Below, one piece after another: positions 56,547-64,000 of a stretch of DNA of 64,000 bases (positions are counted from its first letter, which is position 1; each line of letters begins with the position of its first letter). The position numbers and the translations under genes are program-made. The stretch comes from Trichococcus paludicola (GTDB taxonomy: Bacteria > Bacillota > Bacilli > Lactobacillales > Aerococcaceae), in contig NZ_QBLC01000002.1 in the NCBI RefSeq assembly GCF_003052295.1, forward strand, positions 124,001-188,000, in the 5' to 3' direction. The notes below the pieces were generated by a model, which was given only the letters and a program-made list of their open reading frames with translations, was not told the origin of the DNA and did not search any database.

Positions 56547-57485
56547 TTGGGGAATTTTTCCATTGCAGTGAATGCAGTAATGCCTTTATTGTTGTACATG
56601 TTGATTGGGCAGGGATTATTGCGGGCCAAACTGTTGGATGGCACGACTTATCAAAAATTGAATAATGCCATTTTCCGGTTCTTTTTGCCGATCAATCTCC
56701 TTATGAACGTTTACGAAGCGGATGTCAGAAGCACCTTCAGAGTCGATGTGCTCTTTTTCGCTGTCGGGCTTACTTTAAGTTTCTTCTTGCTTTTTTCTTT
56801 ATTCATTCCGCGGATCGAAAAGGACAATGCCAAACGCGGGGTGATGCTGCAAGGGACATTCCGTTCCAATTTTGTCCTGTTCGGGTTGCCGATCGCTACA
56901 TCGTTGTTGTCGGAAAGCCAATTGGGGATGACATCGATACTGATTGCGGTGATCGTTCCTTTGAATAATGTCCTGTCCGTCGTGGCGCTTTCCATCTATT
57001 CGGATCATAAAATCCAACCCGTTCGCATCCTCTTGGATATCCTGAAGAATCCGATGTTCATCGGTACGATGGTAGGGATCCTGATCAGCCTTTCTGGATT
57101 GAAATTCCCTCTGTTCTTCGACGATACGCTGAGCGGTATCAAAGGGCTGGTCACACCGTTAGCACTGATTGTCATGGGCGGTACTTTCCGCTTTGATGCC
57201 TTAAATAATGCGCGGATCCAACTGGCAATGACTGTATTCTTCAAATTGGTTTTGATCCCGATAATCGGTCTGACGCTTGCTGTCCTCTATGGATTGACCA
57301 GAGAAAATTTGGTGCCGATGATGACGATGCTGGGCGGTCCGACAGCCGTATCCAGCTACACTATGGCGCAACAGATGGGCGGGGACCCGGATTTGGCGAG
57401 TCAAATCGTCGTTTTCACTACCATCTTTTCGATGTTCAGTTTGGTTGTGTTCATAACGGTCCTGAAATCATTATTTTTGATTTGA
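56547..57485 (+). CDS. AEC-family (auxin efflux carrier-like) transporter
   Basis: 312 residues, ten membrane helices in two halves. Family features are AVMPLLLYMLIGQGLL at the start, LQGTFRSNFVLFGLPIATSLL in the middle (the crossover helix with the conserved N-x-x-x-x-G-x-P pattern), and LGGPTAVSSYTMAQQMGGDPDLASQIV at the end. Bacterial members export or import malate and other carboxylates. The start codon is TTG at 56547, supported by AAAGGAG eight bases upstream; no ATG competes. Substrate unknown. Confidence 0.88.
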   Translation: MGNFSIAVNAVMPLLLYMLIGQGLLRAKLLDGTTYQKLNNAIFRFFLPINLLMNVYEADVRSTFRVDVLFFAVGLTLSFFLLFSLFIPRIEKDNAKRGVMLQGTFRSNFVLFGLPIATSLLSESQLGMTSILIAVIVPLNNVLSVVALSIYSDHKIQPVRILLDILKNPMFIGTMVGILISLSGLKFPLFFDDTLSGIKGLVTPLALIVMGGTFRFDALNNARIQLAMTVFFKLVLIPIIGLTLAVLYGLTRENLVPMMTMLGGPTAVSSYTMAQQMGGDPDLASQIVVFTTIFSMFSLVVFITVLKSLFLI

Positions 57486-57497
57486 ATCCTATATACG

Positions 57498-57542
57498 GAA
57501 ACAAGAATCTGCTGCAGAAGCTGAATCTTGTTTCTTTTTTTG
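57498..57542 (+). terminator. Intrinsic terminator after the AEC transporter
   Basis: GAAACAAGA (57498-57506) pairs with TCTTGTTTC (57526-57534), then a run of T. Confidence 0.85.
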
Positions 57543-57629
57543 TCGCCTCGTGTTCGCCTATGCCCCGGTGAAAGCTTATAATGGATGTAGAAGGAATACA
57601 ACCATCACATATGACGGGGGACGATAAAG

Positions 57630-58247
57630 ATGATCATCATCGGGATTACCGGAGGATCGGGAGCCGGCAAAACAACCGTAGCAAAAACAATCGCGAAAAG
57701 ACTGGGCAAGGGCAATGTCGTCTATGTATCGCAGGATTGGTACTACAAAGATCAGACGCATCTGAGTACAATTGAGCGCGAAAACCTGAATCTCGATCAC
57801 CCAAACGCCTTCGATAACGAACTGTTGATAGCTGATTTGGCAAAACTCCGTTCCGGACAAGACATTGAGGCGCCGATCTACGATTTCGGTCTGCAAGCGC
57901 GTTCGAAAAAGACGACCCCGATCGAGTCGAAGCCGGTCGTCATCCTGGAAGGGATCCTGATTTTGGCCATACCCAAGTTGGTATCAATGATCGACATCAA
58001 AATATTTGTCGATGCCGAACCGGACATTCGCCTGATCAGAAGAATCGAAAGGGATATCCGCGAACGGAACAGCACGTATGAGAGTACGATTGCCCGCTAT
58101 CTGACGACCGTCAAACCGATGCATGATGCCTTCATTGAGCCGTCCAAAATCCAAGCCGACATCATCGTGCCGCGCGGAGGCCAGAACGACATCGCCACCG
58201 ATATGCTCGGGGACTTGGTTGAGCACTATAGCCACCATCATGTCTAA
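57630..58247 (+). CDS. udk: Uridine kinase
   Basis: Phosphorylates uridine and cytidine in pyrimidine salvage. 205 residues. Walker A is GITGGSGAGKTTVA (residues 5-18); then VSQDWYYKD, the LDHPNAFD loop, PIYDF, and ERDIRERNSTYEST carry the nucleoside- and phosphate-binding residues. ATG at 57630 follows ACGGGGGACG. A TATAAT box at 57577-57582 is probably its promoter. A second pyrimidine gene (pyrH) lies far to the left and is unrelated. Confidence 0.94.
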   Translation: MIIIGITGGSGAGKTTVAKTIAKRLGKGNVVYVSQDWYYKDQTHLSTIERENLNLDHPNAFDNELLIADLAKLRSGQDIEAPIYDFGLQARSKKTTPIESKPVVILEGILILAIPKLVSMIDIKIFVDAEPDIRLIRRIERDIRERNSTYESTIARYLTTVKPMHDAFIEPSKIQADIIVPRGGQNDIATDMLGDLVEHYSHHHV

Positions 58248-58309
58248 AGAGCGGTACGTTTCCAATAGATAAATCCCAAAAAAACATTTCATGAAAAAAG
58301 CATTAGAAA

Positions 58310-58338
58310 TAGACAAGAAAACGGAAATAGTATATAGT
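58310..58338 (+). promoter_or_regulatory. Promoter of the TrmB-decarboxylase pair
   Basis: TAGACA (58310-58315), 17-base spacer, TATAGT (58333-58338), with the start expected about 60 bases before the regulator gene. Confidence 0.5.
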
Positions 58339-58403
58339 GTTCCTATGCAGTAATACTACTGACAAAAAAGCCGAACAAGCACCGAAATGGGAGGATTTAT
58401 TCA

Positions 58404-59108
58404 GTGGATAACACAGAATTGTTGACGCGATTTAATCTGACCAGGCATGAAGCGACCATCTACCTAACCTTGCTTTCAGACGGGGACCTGAACGGTTATG
58501 AAGTATCAAAAATAACCGGTATTTCGCGCTCGAACGCCTATGCATCATTGGCTTCGTTGGTTGAAAAAGGAGCGGCCTTCATCATCGAAGGGGAGACGAC
58601 CCGTTATACCCCGGTACCTGTGGAGGAATTCTGCGGGAACAAAATTCGATCCCTTCAGGAATCCAAGCAGGAATTGATCAAGAATATCCCCCAAAGAAGA
58701 GAAGATGCGGAGGGGTACATTACCATCACAGGCGAACACCGCATAATGGACAAAATGCGTAATATGATTTCAGAATCGAAGTCTCGCGTCTACTTGTCCG
58801 TGTCCGGGAATATCCTGCCGGAACTTTTGACGGAAATGCAGGCTGCGCATCAGCGTGGCATCAAAATGGTCGTCATAACCGATACGCCTTTCCCTCAGGA
58901 AGGCATGACTGTTCATGTTTTGGAGAAGCCGAAGAAGCAAGTACGGATCATCGTGGATTCCACGACCGTTCTGACTGGTGATATCGATGAGGGTGAGTTT
59001 TCCACTTGCCTGTATTCCGGGAAGAAAAATGTAGTTGATTTATTGAAAGAATCGTTGCAGAACGAAATCAAAGTAGTCGAAATGATGAGAGGATTTGAAG
59101 CGAAATGA
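58404..59108 (+). CDS. TrmB-family transcriptional regulator
   Basis: 234 residues. The N-terminal helix-turn-helix (LTRFNLTRHEATIYLTLL...NGYEVSKITGISRSNAYASL) is of the TrmB type, common in archaea and some Firmicutes. The C-terminal part is the usual TrmB phospholipase-D-like ligand domain. The start is GTG at 58404 with GGGAGG. Its end overlaps the decarboxylase-like gene by four bases (ATGA). The ligand is likely an intermediate or product of the coupled enzyme; this is inferred from coupling only. Confidence 0.88.
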   Translation: MDNTELLTRFNLTRHEATIYLTLLSDGDLNGYEVSKITGISRSNAYASLASLVEKGAAFIIEGETTRYTPVPVEEFCGNKIRSLQESKQELIKNIPQRREDAEGYITITGEHRIMDKMRNMISESKSRVYLSVSGNILPELLTEMQAAHQRGIKMVVITDTPFPQEGMTVHVLEKPKKQVRIIVDSTTVLTGDIDEGEFSTCLYSGKKNVVDLLKESLQNEIKVVEMMRGFEAK

Positions 59109-60370
59109 CAAAAAAAGTATTTGTTGAAAAAGAGCAATTGGAAGAAATCGTACAACAGTATCCGACTCCCTTCCATTTATATGATGAAAAAGGTATCCGT
59201 GAGAATGCGCGCAAATTGAATGCGGCTTTCTCCTGGAACAAAGGCTACAAGGAATACTTCGCTGTGAAGGCAACACCGACACCGGCCATTCTGAAGATTC
59301 TGAAGGAAGAAGGCTGCGGCGTTGACTGTTCGACTTACACAGAGCTGATGATGTCAGATGCGCTCGGCTTCAAAGGCGATGAAATCATGTTCTCCTCGAA
59401 CGTGACGCCTAAGGAGGATTTCCAATTCGCCCGCAAAATGAATGCGACCATCAATTTGGACGACATAACCCACATCGATTTCCTGGAAGAGGCAGCCGGA
59501 TTGCCGGAAACGGTCAGCTGCCGTTTCAATCCAGGCGGCGAGTTCACGATCAATAATGAAATCATGGACAAACCCGAAGACGCAAAATACGGCTTCACAC
59601 GTCCGCAATTGACGGAAGGCTTCAAAAAGTTGATGGCAAAAGGCGTGAAACACTTCGGCCTGCATTCATTCTTAGCAAGCAACAACGTTGCGGATGAGTA
59701 CTATCCGATCCTGGCAGGCATCCTCTTCCAGACTGCCGTTGAACTGAAGGAAGAAACCGGAGCGGATATCACGTTCATCAACCTTTCAGGCGGAATCGGC
59801 ATCCCGTACCTTCCGGATCAAAAAGCTGCGGATGTAGCGAAAATCGGTGAAGGTGTCCGAAAGGCCTTCGAAGAGATCATGGTGCCCGCCGGCTTGGGCG
59901 ATGTCGCGATCTATACGGAGCTGGGCAGATTCATGCTTGGGCCATACGGTTGTTTAGTGGCAACGGCCATCCACGAAAAGCACATCTACAAAGATTACAT
60001 CGGTCTGGATGCCAGCGCAGTCAATTTATTGCGTCCGGCAATGTATGGCGCTTATCACCACATCACCGTTATGGGCAAAGAAGATCAGCCAGCAGACCAC
60101 CTATATGATGTGACCGGCGGATTGTGCGAAAACAACGACAAATTCGCCATCAACCGCATGCTGCCTAAAATCGACATCGGTGACTTGGTCGTGATCCATG
60201 ATACAGGAGCGCACGGCTTCTCGATGGGGTACAACTACAACGGAAAATTGCGCTCGGCCGAAATCCTGTTGAAGGAAGACGGTGGCACGGAAATGATCCG
60301 TCGCGCGGAAACACCCGCGGATTACTTTGCAACGTTCGACTTCACCGGTCTTTTCAAAGACGTGAAATAA
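59105..60370 (+). CDS. Diaminopimelate decarboxylase-like PLP enzyme
   Basis: 421-residue group IV decarboxylase. The cofactor lysine is Lys55 in YFAVKATPTPAIL; the phosphate-binding site is INLSGGIGIPY and, further on, YTELGRFMLGPYGCLV; the active-site C-terminal block reads GGLCENNDKFAINR, where lysA products typically have CESxD. It may be lysA (meso-diaminopimelate to lysine) or a related amino-acid or polyamine-precursor decarboxylase. No other lysine genes are adjacent, and the translational coupling to a TrmB regulator is unusual for lysA, so the substrate stays open. Confidence 0.85.
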   Translation: MTKKVFVEKEQLEEIVQQYPTPFHLYDEKGIRENARKLNAAFSWNKGYKEYFAVKATPTPAILKILKEEGCGVDCSTYTELMMSDALGFKGDEIMFSSNVTPKEDFQFARKMNATINLDDITHIDFLEEAAGLPETVSCRFNPGGEFTINNEIMDKPEDAKYGFTRPQLTEGFKKLMAKGVKHFGLHSFLASNNVADEYYPILAGILFQTAVELKEETGADITFINLSGGIGIPYLPDQKAADVAKIGEGVRKAFEEIMVPAGLGDVAIYTELGRFMLGPYGCLVATAIHEKHIYKDYIGLDASAVNLLRPAMYGAYHHITVMGKEDQPADHLYDVTGGLCENNDKFAINRMLPKIDIGDLVVIHDTGAHGFSMGYNYNGKLRSAEILLKEDGGTEMIRRAETPADYFATFDFTGLFKDVK

Positions 60371-60393
60371 ACGGAATCAAATAAGAGGGGCCA

Positions 60394-60425
60394 ACGAGCA
60401 CATAAACTGTTCGGTGGCTCGTCTT
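60394..60425 (+). terminator. Possible terminator after the decarboxylase-like gene
   Basis: CGAGC (60394-60398) pairs with GCTCG (60416-60420), with partial inner pairing and a following T-rich stretch. Weak. Confidence 0.45.
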
Positions 60426-60503
60426 TCTTTTGCTTCGCTTCAATAAATTGATCTGACTGCATGATATAATGTTCCCTGGATGAACAAACGAGGGGTGAAA
60501 TAC

Positions 60504-60884
60504 ATGTTCCGAAAAGAAACAATCAAGGAAAGCGTATCGGCGCTTCCATTGAAGCCGGGAGACTATTGCGTCATCACCGGAACGGCACTGGTTATGCATG
60601 GCATAAAAGAGGAAACAAAAGATATCGACATCAGCTGCACCAAGGAAGCGTTCCATATTTTAGCGGCTCAAGGATACCCGATCAAACAGGGTGCCTTTGC
60701 CCGCAAAGTGATCTACTGCGATGATGTGGAAATTTTTGAGGATTGGCACAGAGGAGCTATCACGATGATCGAGGAGGTTCCGGTCGCGAGCCTGGAATCA
60801 GTCATCGTCATGAAGAAACAACTGGGCCGGGAAAAAGATCAGATCGACATTGCCAAAATTGAAGCGCATCTGGCCCAACAATAA
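60504..60884 (+). CDS. Nucleotidyltransferase-like protein
   Basis: 126 residues. The core ITGTALVMHGIKEETKDIDIS fits the minimal nucleotidyltransferase pattern G[ST]...DxD (Gly26, Thr27, Asp40, Asp42). It resembles the nucleotidyltransferase (MNT/AbiEii) group. In toxin-antitoxin systems such proteins pair with a second gene; here none is adjacent. The frame starts at 60480, but ATG at 60504 follows GAGGGGTGAA and a TGATATAAT extended -10 box near 60461. Confidence 0.72.
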   Translation: MFRKETIKESVSALPLKPGDYCVITGTALVMHGIKEETKDIDISCTKEAFHILAAQGYPIKQGAFARKVIYCDDVEIFEDWHRGAITMIEEVPVASLESVIVMKKQLGREKDQIDIAKIEAHLAQQ

Positions 60885-60890
60885 AAACAC

Positions 60891-60940
60891 AAAAAAAGCT
60901 GAAGAAACGCCTCTATAAGAGCGTTTATTCAGCTTTTTGG
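60891..60940. terminator. Bidirectional terminator between the nucleotidyltransferase and M50 genes
   Basis: AAAAAGCTGAA with GAAACGC (left, from 60893) pairs with GCGTTT and TTCAGCTTTTT (right, to 60938), with one bulge. Flanked by A on the left and T on the right. Confidence 0.88.
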
Positions 60941-60950
60941 ATTATCTGAT

Positions 60951-61664
60951 TTAAACCAACAGTAGTTGCAGCCAAGAGGGGGCGAAATAGGCTCCACCTA
61001 GGCCAAGCAGAAAGAGACCTTTCCAGATGAAGGTAGGGATAAACGTCCTTGTCGCCAAGGCTGTTCCGTCCCAATGGCTGTCATTTTTCAAAAGCAAAAC
61101 GATGAAAAATTGATGCGCCAGTCCAAGCATATACCAGATGACGAAACCGATTGTGATGACATCCACTGATTGATAGATCCTCACCAGAACGCTGGAGTCG
61201 TTCCGGTAAATCAGAATCGAACCGCCGATCACAATCAGGATGATCAGGTTCTGCCAAAAGCTCTTTTCCCGCGCCAATAAATTAGTAAGCAAATAGATGC
61301 CCAAGAAAAGCGGAATGATCCAAAGCAACAGTCCCTGTACATAGAGATAGGATATCACGACAAAGAACATCGCCTGCGACACATAACCACCCAGCAGGCT
61401 AAAGAACATCCCTAACCCGCTGCGGTTTCCGATTTCGGCCAAACCGAGGATGCCGCCGCTTCTGACGATTGAGGGAAGGACATTGAATTTAATCGACTGG
61501 ATGCTTCCGCCCCACAAGCGCGCCGTCAGAGCATGGCCGCATTCATGGATGATGACGTTGGGGAGGTCGAGATAAATGCCGAACGTATACGCAAGCATGC
61601 CGCGGCCGGAAAAGGTTAAATAGGCCACCGCAATAAAGAGGACAATCAATAAGGGAAGGTCCAT
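60951..61664 (-). CDS. M50-family intramembrane metalloprotease
   Basis: 237 residues with about six membrane helices. The zinc motif HECGH (His40, Glu41, His44) lies in the second helix, preceded by LDLPNVIIH. There is no PDZ domain, and the protein is shorter than RseP, fitting the small M50B group found beside other envelope genes. The frame is open to 61718, but ATG at 61664 has AGGAGG nine bases upstream. Its substrate is unknown. Confidence 0.85.
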   Translation of the reverse strand: MDLPLLIVLFIAVAYLTFSGRGMLAYTFGIYLDLPNVIIHECGHALTARLWGGSIQSIKFNVLPSIVRSGGILGLAEIGNRSGLGMFFSLLGGYVSQAMFFVVISYLYVQGLLLWIIPLFLGIYLLTNLLAREKSFWQNLIILIVIGGSILIYRNDSSVLVRIYQSVDVITIGFVIWYMLGLAHQFFIVLLLKNDSHWDGTALATRTFIPTFIWKGLFLLGLGGAYFAPSWLQLLLV

Positions 61665-61789
61665 CTTACTATACCTCCTATCGTTACATGCTTCAGCACT
61701 CTTCCAAGCGGTTAACATGCAAATTTTATTTTTTGTGAAGAGGATAGGGAACTACCTTGATTAATTCCAATTGAACCCATAAATAGAGA

Positions 61790-61828
61790 GAAGCCTTCCT
61801 TTCGATAAAATCAGAAAGGGAGGCTTCT
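61790..61828 (-). terminator. Terminator-like hairpin downstream of the DUF1002 gene
   Basis: AAGCCTTCCTTTC (61791-61803) pairs with GAAAGGGAGGCTT (61814-61826), with one mismatch. The minus-strand T-run is broken (CTCTCTATTTAT). Confidence 0.55.
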
Positions 61829-61854
61829 TCATTATGCAGCTGGTAAAGCTTGGG

Positions 61855-62823
61855 TTATTCGGTTTCAGTCGTTGTGCTGTCATTCCCGCCGAATAGGTTC
61901 GTGAAGAATTGGACGATGGATTCCCAGATGCCCATGCTGTCTTCCTTCAGTTGTTCCTGATCGACATTGCTCCAAGCCGTTTTTGCTTGCTCGAACAATT
62001 CTCCGCCCGTCGCCTGTAGCTCTTCACCAAAAGCGGCGATTTGTTCTTTTTGCTCAGTTGTCAGATTGATGTCGCCAAAATTGATCATCAGATTCTGGAT
62101 GTTCGTGATGTTGTCCGCGGAAAGGATGCTGTCAAGGTTATAGTTCTTCAGCACATCCTCAACAATTTGGCGGATGTCGTCAGCGCTGATGTTGCCGTTG
62201 TTGGCATCCTTCGCTTCTTGGATATCCTGTTTCATTTCCACGATCGCCGCGTTCATCAATTCATCCGAATAGCCGCTATTGGCTTCGTTTTCCTCGGTTA
62301 CTGCAGAAGTGACAGCCAATTCTTCCTGGGCGACCTCAACAGCCGCTGCGTCCAGTGTGTTCCCTGAATCAGCAAAGGCTTTGTAAACTCCGGCCAATGC
62401 ACCGGATCCGTCAACTGTGACGGCGGATGCTACCTTGATGTCCACATCCACTGCACCAGCTGTGATGGCTGCATTCTTGTATTGCGCCTCCGTGATGGCA
62501 GTGATGGTTTCAGGAGTCAGGATTTCCACCGAAACAGCACCATCGCTGTCGGCAGGCGTGATGTACGTACTGGAATAGACTTGGCTATAAGGATAATCAT
62601 CCTGCAGCAAGCCATTCAATTCATTGACTGCCACGATCAACTCGTTCGTCCCCTCGGCTACTCCCAGTGTTTCTCTGGTTTCCTCCAGTTGGGCGGCATT
62701 CAGGCTCTCGCCGTAAGTGAAGATCGGTTCGATTGCGACTTTATCGGCGAACGCTGCCGGAGCGGTAATTCCCAACAAGGTAAATGAAGCCAGACCCACT
62801 GTAATAAATTTCTTCAGTTTCAT
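61855..62823 (-). CDS. Secreted DUF1002 protein
   Basis: 322 residues. A clear signal peptide (MKLKKFITVGLASFTLLGITAPAAFA, cut before Asp) shows export. The body is the DUF1002 domain (DKVAIEPIFTYGESLNAAQLEETRETLGV, then YSSTYITPADSDGAVSVEI and TAITEAQYKNAAITAGAVDVDIKVASAVTVDGSGALAGVYKAF). The acidic, Asn-rich C-terminal quarter has a predicted coiled segment. Family function is unknown. The frame is open to 62850, but ATG at 62823 follows AAGAAGGTTT and matches the signal peptide start. It is convergent to nothing and lies upstream of the M50 protease gene, 190 bases away. Confidence 0.82.
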   Translation of the reverse strand: MKLKKFITVGLASFTLLGITAPAAFADKVAIEPIFTYGESLNAAQLEETRETLGVAEGTNELIVAVNELNGLLQDDYPYSQVYSSTYITPADSDGAVSVEILTPETITAITEAQYKNAAITAGAVDVDIKVASAVTVDGSGALAGVYKAFADSGNTLDAAAVEVAQEELAVTSAVTEENEANSGYSDELMNAAIVEMKQDIQEAKDANNGNISADDIRQIVEDVLKNYNLDSILSADNITNIQNLMINFGDINLTTEQKEQIAAFGEELQATGGELFEQAKTAWSNVDQEQLKEDSMGIWESIVQFFTNLFGGNDSTTTETE

Positions 62824-63189
62824 GATTAAACCTTCTTTCTTTCGTAGCATGCTTGCATTGTATCAAAGATAACCTACGAAATGTATTATGATTTCTTTAA
62901 TTAATTATGAAGCTTCCGCGACGCAAAGTCAAAGCATTCCCTAAGATGAGCCTGTCGCGCCGTTTCACGCACAGTTGGCCGCAATCATGCCCGAAATCGT
63001 CTGAAAAGCCGTTTCTGCAGCTTGCTAAATTATGGGTTTAGACGCTGAAAGAAGGAACACATGTATAATTGTGTTCCTCATAAAACGTTGATTTATCAAC
63101 ATCAAAATGGTATGCTTTTTTTATCGAAATCATCCGAAAAGCCCCGGATATCGGAGGGCACAAAATAGAGGAAACAAGAGGACATTTCA
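62824..63189 (+). promoter_or_regulatory. Spacer with a palindrome over a -10 box before the recombinase gene
   Basis: No gene is seen in these 366 bases. GGAACACA-N8-TGTGTTCC (63054-63077) is a perfect inverted repeat whose loop holds TATAAT (63064-63069), so a protein bound there would cover the probable recombinase promoter. The rest carries the divergent promoter of the DUF1002 gene, without a clear box. Confidence 0.5.
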
Positions 63190-63741
63190 GTGAATACCAC
63201 CCACGCAATCAAAGACATCAGCCAAATCCAAACATTGATGGATGTTTATCCGCCATATTCCAAAAATCGCCTGCTGCTGGAGTACGCCATCCGGACCGGA
63301 TTGCGCATCAGCGACATCCTGAACGTGAAAGTAGGGCAAGTGCTGGGGAAAGAGTCGTATCAGATCGTCGAGATGAAAACGAGCAAGAAGAAAGAACTGG
63401 CCATCCATGACCGCTTGAAACAATCCATTTCGGATTATGTGGAAAGGGAAGGGCTAGCTACAGCTGATTATTTGTTCTATTCCAACGCCGACAGGAACAG
63501 CCATATCAAGCGTACACAGGCCCACCGCATCATCGCGCATGCCGGAGATATGATCGGCATCACGTTGAGCGCCCACTCGCTTAGGAAGAGCTTCGGCTAT
63601 CACTCCTACAAGCAGGGTGTGGACATTTCCTTGCTCCAAACAATCTTTCAGCATTCTTCGCAGGCGGTCACACTCCGCTATATCGACATCACCCAAGAGA
63701 ACATCAACAACGTATACAAGCGGGTCGATTTCGGGTTTTAA
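63190..63741 (+). CDS. Short tyrosine recombinase (catalytic domain only)
   Basis: 183 residues, only the C-terminal catalytic domain of the Xer/integrase family; the usual N-terminal SAM-like core-binding domain is missing. The catalytic residues are all in place: Arg39 (TGLRISD), a beta-hairpin lysine in KTSKKKEL, His129 and Arg132 (HSLRKS), His155 (QHSS) and Tyr164 (RYI). Start GTG at 63190 with AGAGGAC upstream. It could act in inversion, resolution or element mobility; no attachment site or repeat was found around it. Confidence 0.85.
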   Translation: MNTTHAIKDISQIQTLMDVYPPYSKNRLLLEYAIRTGLRISDILNVKVGQVLGKESYQIVEMKTSKKKELAIHDRLKQSISDYVEREGLATADYLFYSNADRNSHIKRTQAHRIIAHAGDMIGITLSAHSLRKSFGYHSYKQGVDISLLQTIFQHSSQAVTLRYIDITQENINNVYKRVDFGF

Positions 63742-63837
63742 CACGTTCAAAAAAATAACGCGTTTTGAGATAGTTTCGTGATGGTCGGTACGTCTTTCCA
63801 TTTGAAATCGCCTCAAAATGCGTTTCCGCAAAACAAG

Positions 63838-63884
63838 CAAAAAATGCACCTTGCCATCGAAAACGGGCAGGGTGCACTTTTCAT
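63838..63884. terminator. Terminator between the recombinase and pspA
   Basis: AAAATGCACCTTGCC (63841-63855) pairs with GGGCAGGGTGCACTTTT (63865-63881), imperfectly in the middle. A-rich on the left and T-rich on the right, so it may work in both directions. Confidence 0.85.
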
Positions 63885-63899
63885 AAATTTGGAATGGGA

Positions 63900-64000
63900 T
63901 TACACGCCCATATCTTTTTTCATTTTCTCAAGCTCCTCTTCTACAGATGCCGATCCTTGGCTCGCATATTTTTCTTCCAGCGCTTTCGCTTCATCGATCG
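63900..64000 (-). CDS. pspA: PspA/IM30-family protein, C-terminal end (partial)
   Basis: The last 33 codons of a minus-strand gene that leaves the window on the right. The translation ends IDEAKALEEKYASQGSASVEEELEKMKKDMGV, the pattern found at the C-terminus of Firmicutes PspA/IM30 proteins (coiled-coil body, then a Glu/Lys-rich tail with EELEKMKKDMG). PspA proteins protect the membrane under stress. Only the tail is visible, so the call rests on similarity of this short piece. Confidence 0.65.
   Translation of the reverse strand, partial: IDEAKALEEKYASQGSASVEEELEKMKKDMGV

Overview
The window is a chromosomal segment of a low-to-moderate-GC Gram-positive bacterium of the order Lactobacillales. 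The best guess is Carnobacteriaceae, close to Trichococcus, inferred from gene content and order rather than from an rRNA gene. It shows Firmicutes PolC, the rimP-nusA-ylxR-ylxQ-infB-rbfA operon, AGGAGG-type ribosome binding sites, a LonB-like protease, an L,D-transpeptidase, and no dxr next to cdsA, which fits the mevalonate-using lactic acid bacteria. No rRNA, tRNA, CRISPR array or intact insertion sequence was seen.

Layout. 1-5 kb: 3' end of an ABC exporter half-transporter, an acyltransferase (plsC) and a SWIM/SNF2 helicase. 5.1-21.3 kb: the conserved informational and cell-envelope block rpsB, tsf, pyrH, frr, uppS, cdsA, rseP, polC, then the rimP-nusA-rnpM-ylxQ-infB-rbfA operon. proS, usually found between rseP and polC, is missing. 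21.3-27.2 kb: a 570-bp spacer with a possible decayed ORF, a complete four-gene polar amino-acid ABC importer, an SF0329-family protein and an APC-family amino-acid antiporter.

27.2-36.9 kb: the most distinctive region, a nitrite-ammonification island. It holds an NreABC-type oxygen/nitrate-sensing system, sirB and sirC, nirB-nirD, cobA, a formate/nitrite channel (nirC), and hemC-hemD on their own promoter. Together they encode import of nitrite, NADH-dependent reduction to ammonium, the whole siroheme pathway from porphobilinogen onward, and the regulator. The last assimilation-linked genes nearby are a NadR-like NAD-salvage enzyme and cysK.

39-48 kb: a 5'-truncated phosphodiester glycosidase remnant, a small membrane protein, a metallophosphoesterase, a membrane-anchored nuclease, a VanZ protein, a LonB-like protease with a cre-like site in its leader, and a secreted L,D-transpeptidase with six 84-residue repeats. 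48-53 kb: a carbon-nitrogen hydrolase, pyruvate:ferredoxin oxidoreductase (nifJ), and a 418-residue protein whose N-terminus looks like an HslV/proteasome beta active site. 54-64 kb: mixed accessory genes (excisionase-like HTH, a membrane protein built of four repeats, a pRiA4b ORF-3-like protein, an AEC transporter, uridine kinase, a TrmB regulator translationally coupled to a diaminopimelate-decarboxylase-like enzyme, a nucleotidyltransferase-like protein, an M50 protease, a DUF1002 protein, a short tyrosine recombinase) and the 3' end of a pspA gene at the right edge.

Most annotated starts were moved from the longest open frame to the first start codon with a properly spaced ribosome binding site; these choices are given per gene. 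Family names come from recognising motifs by eye; no database search was possible.
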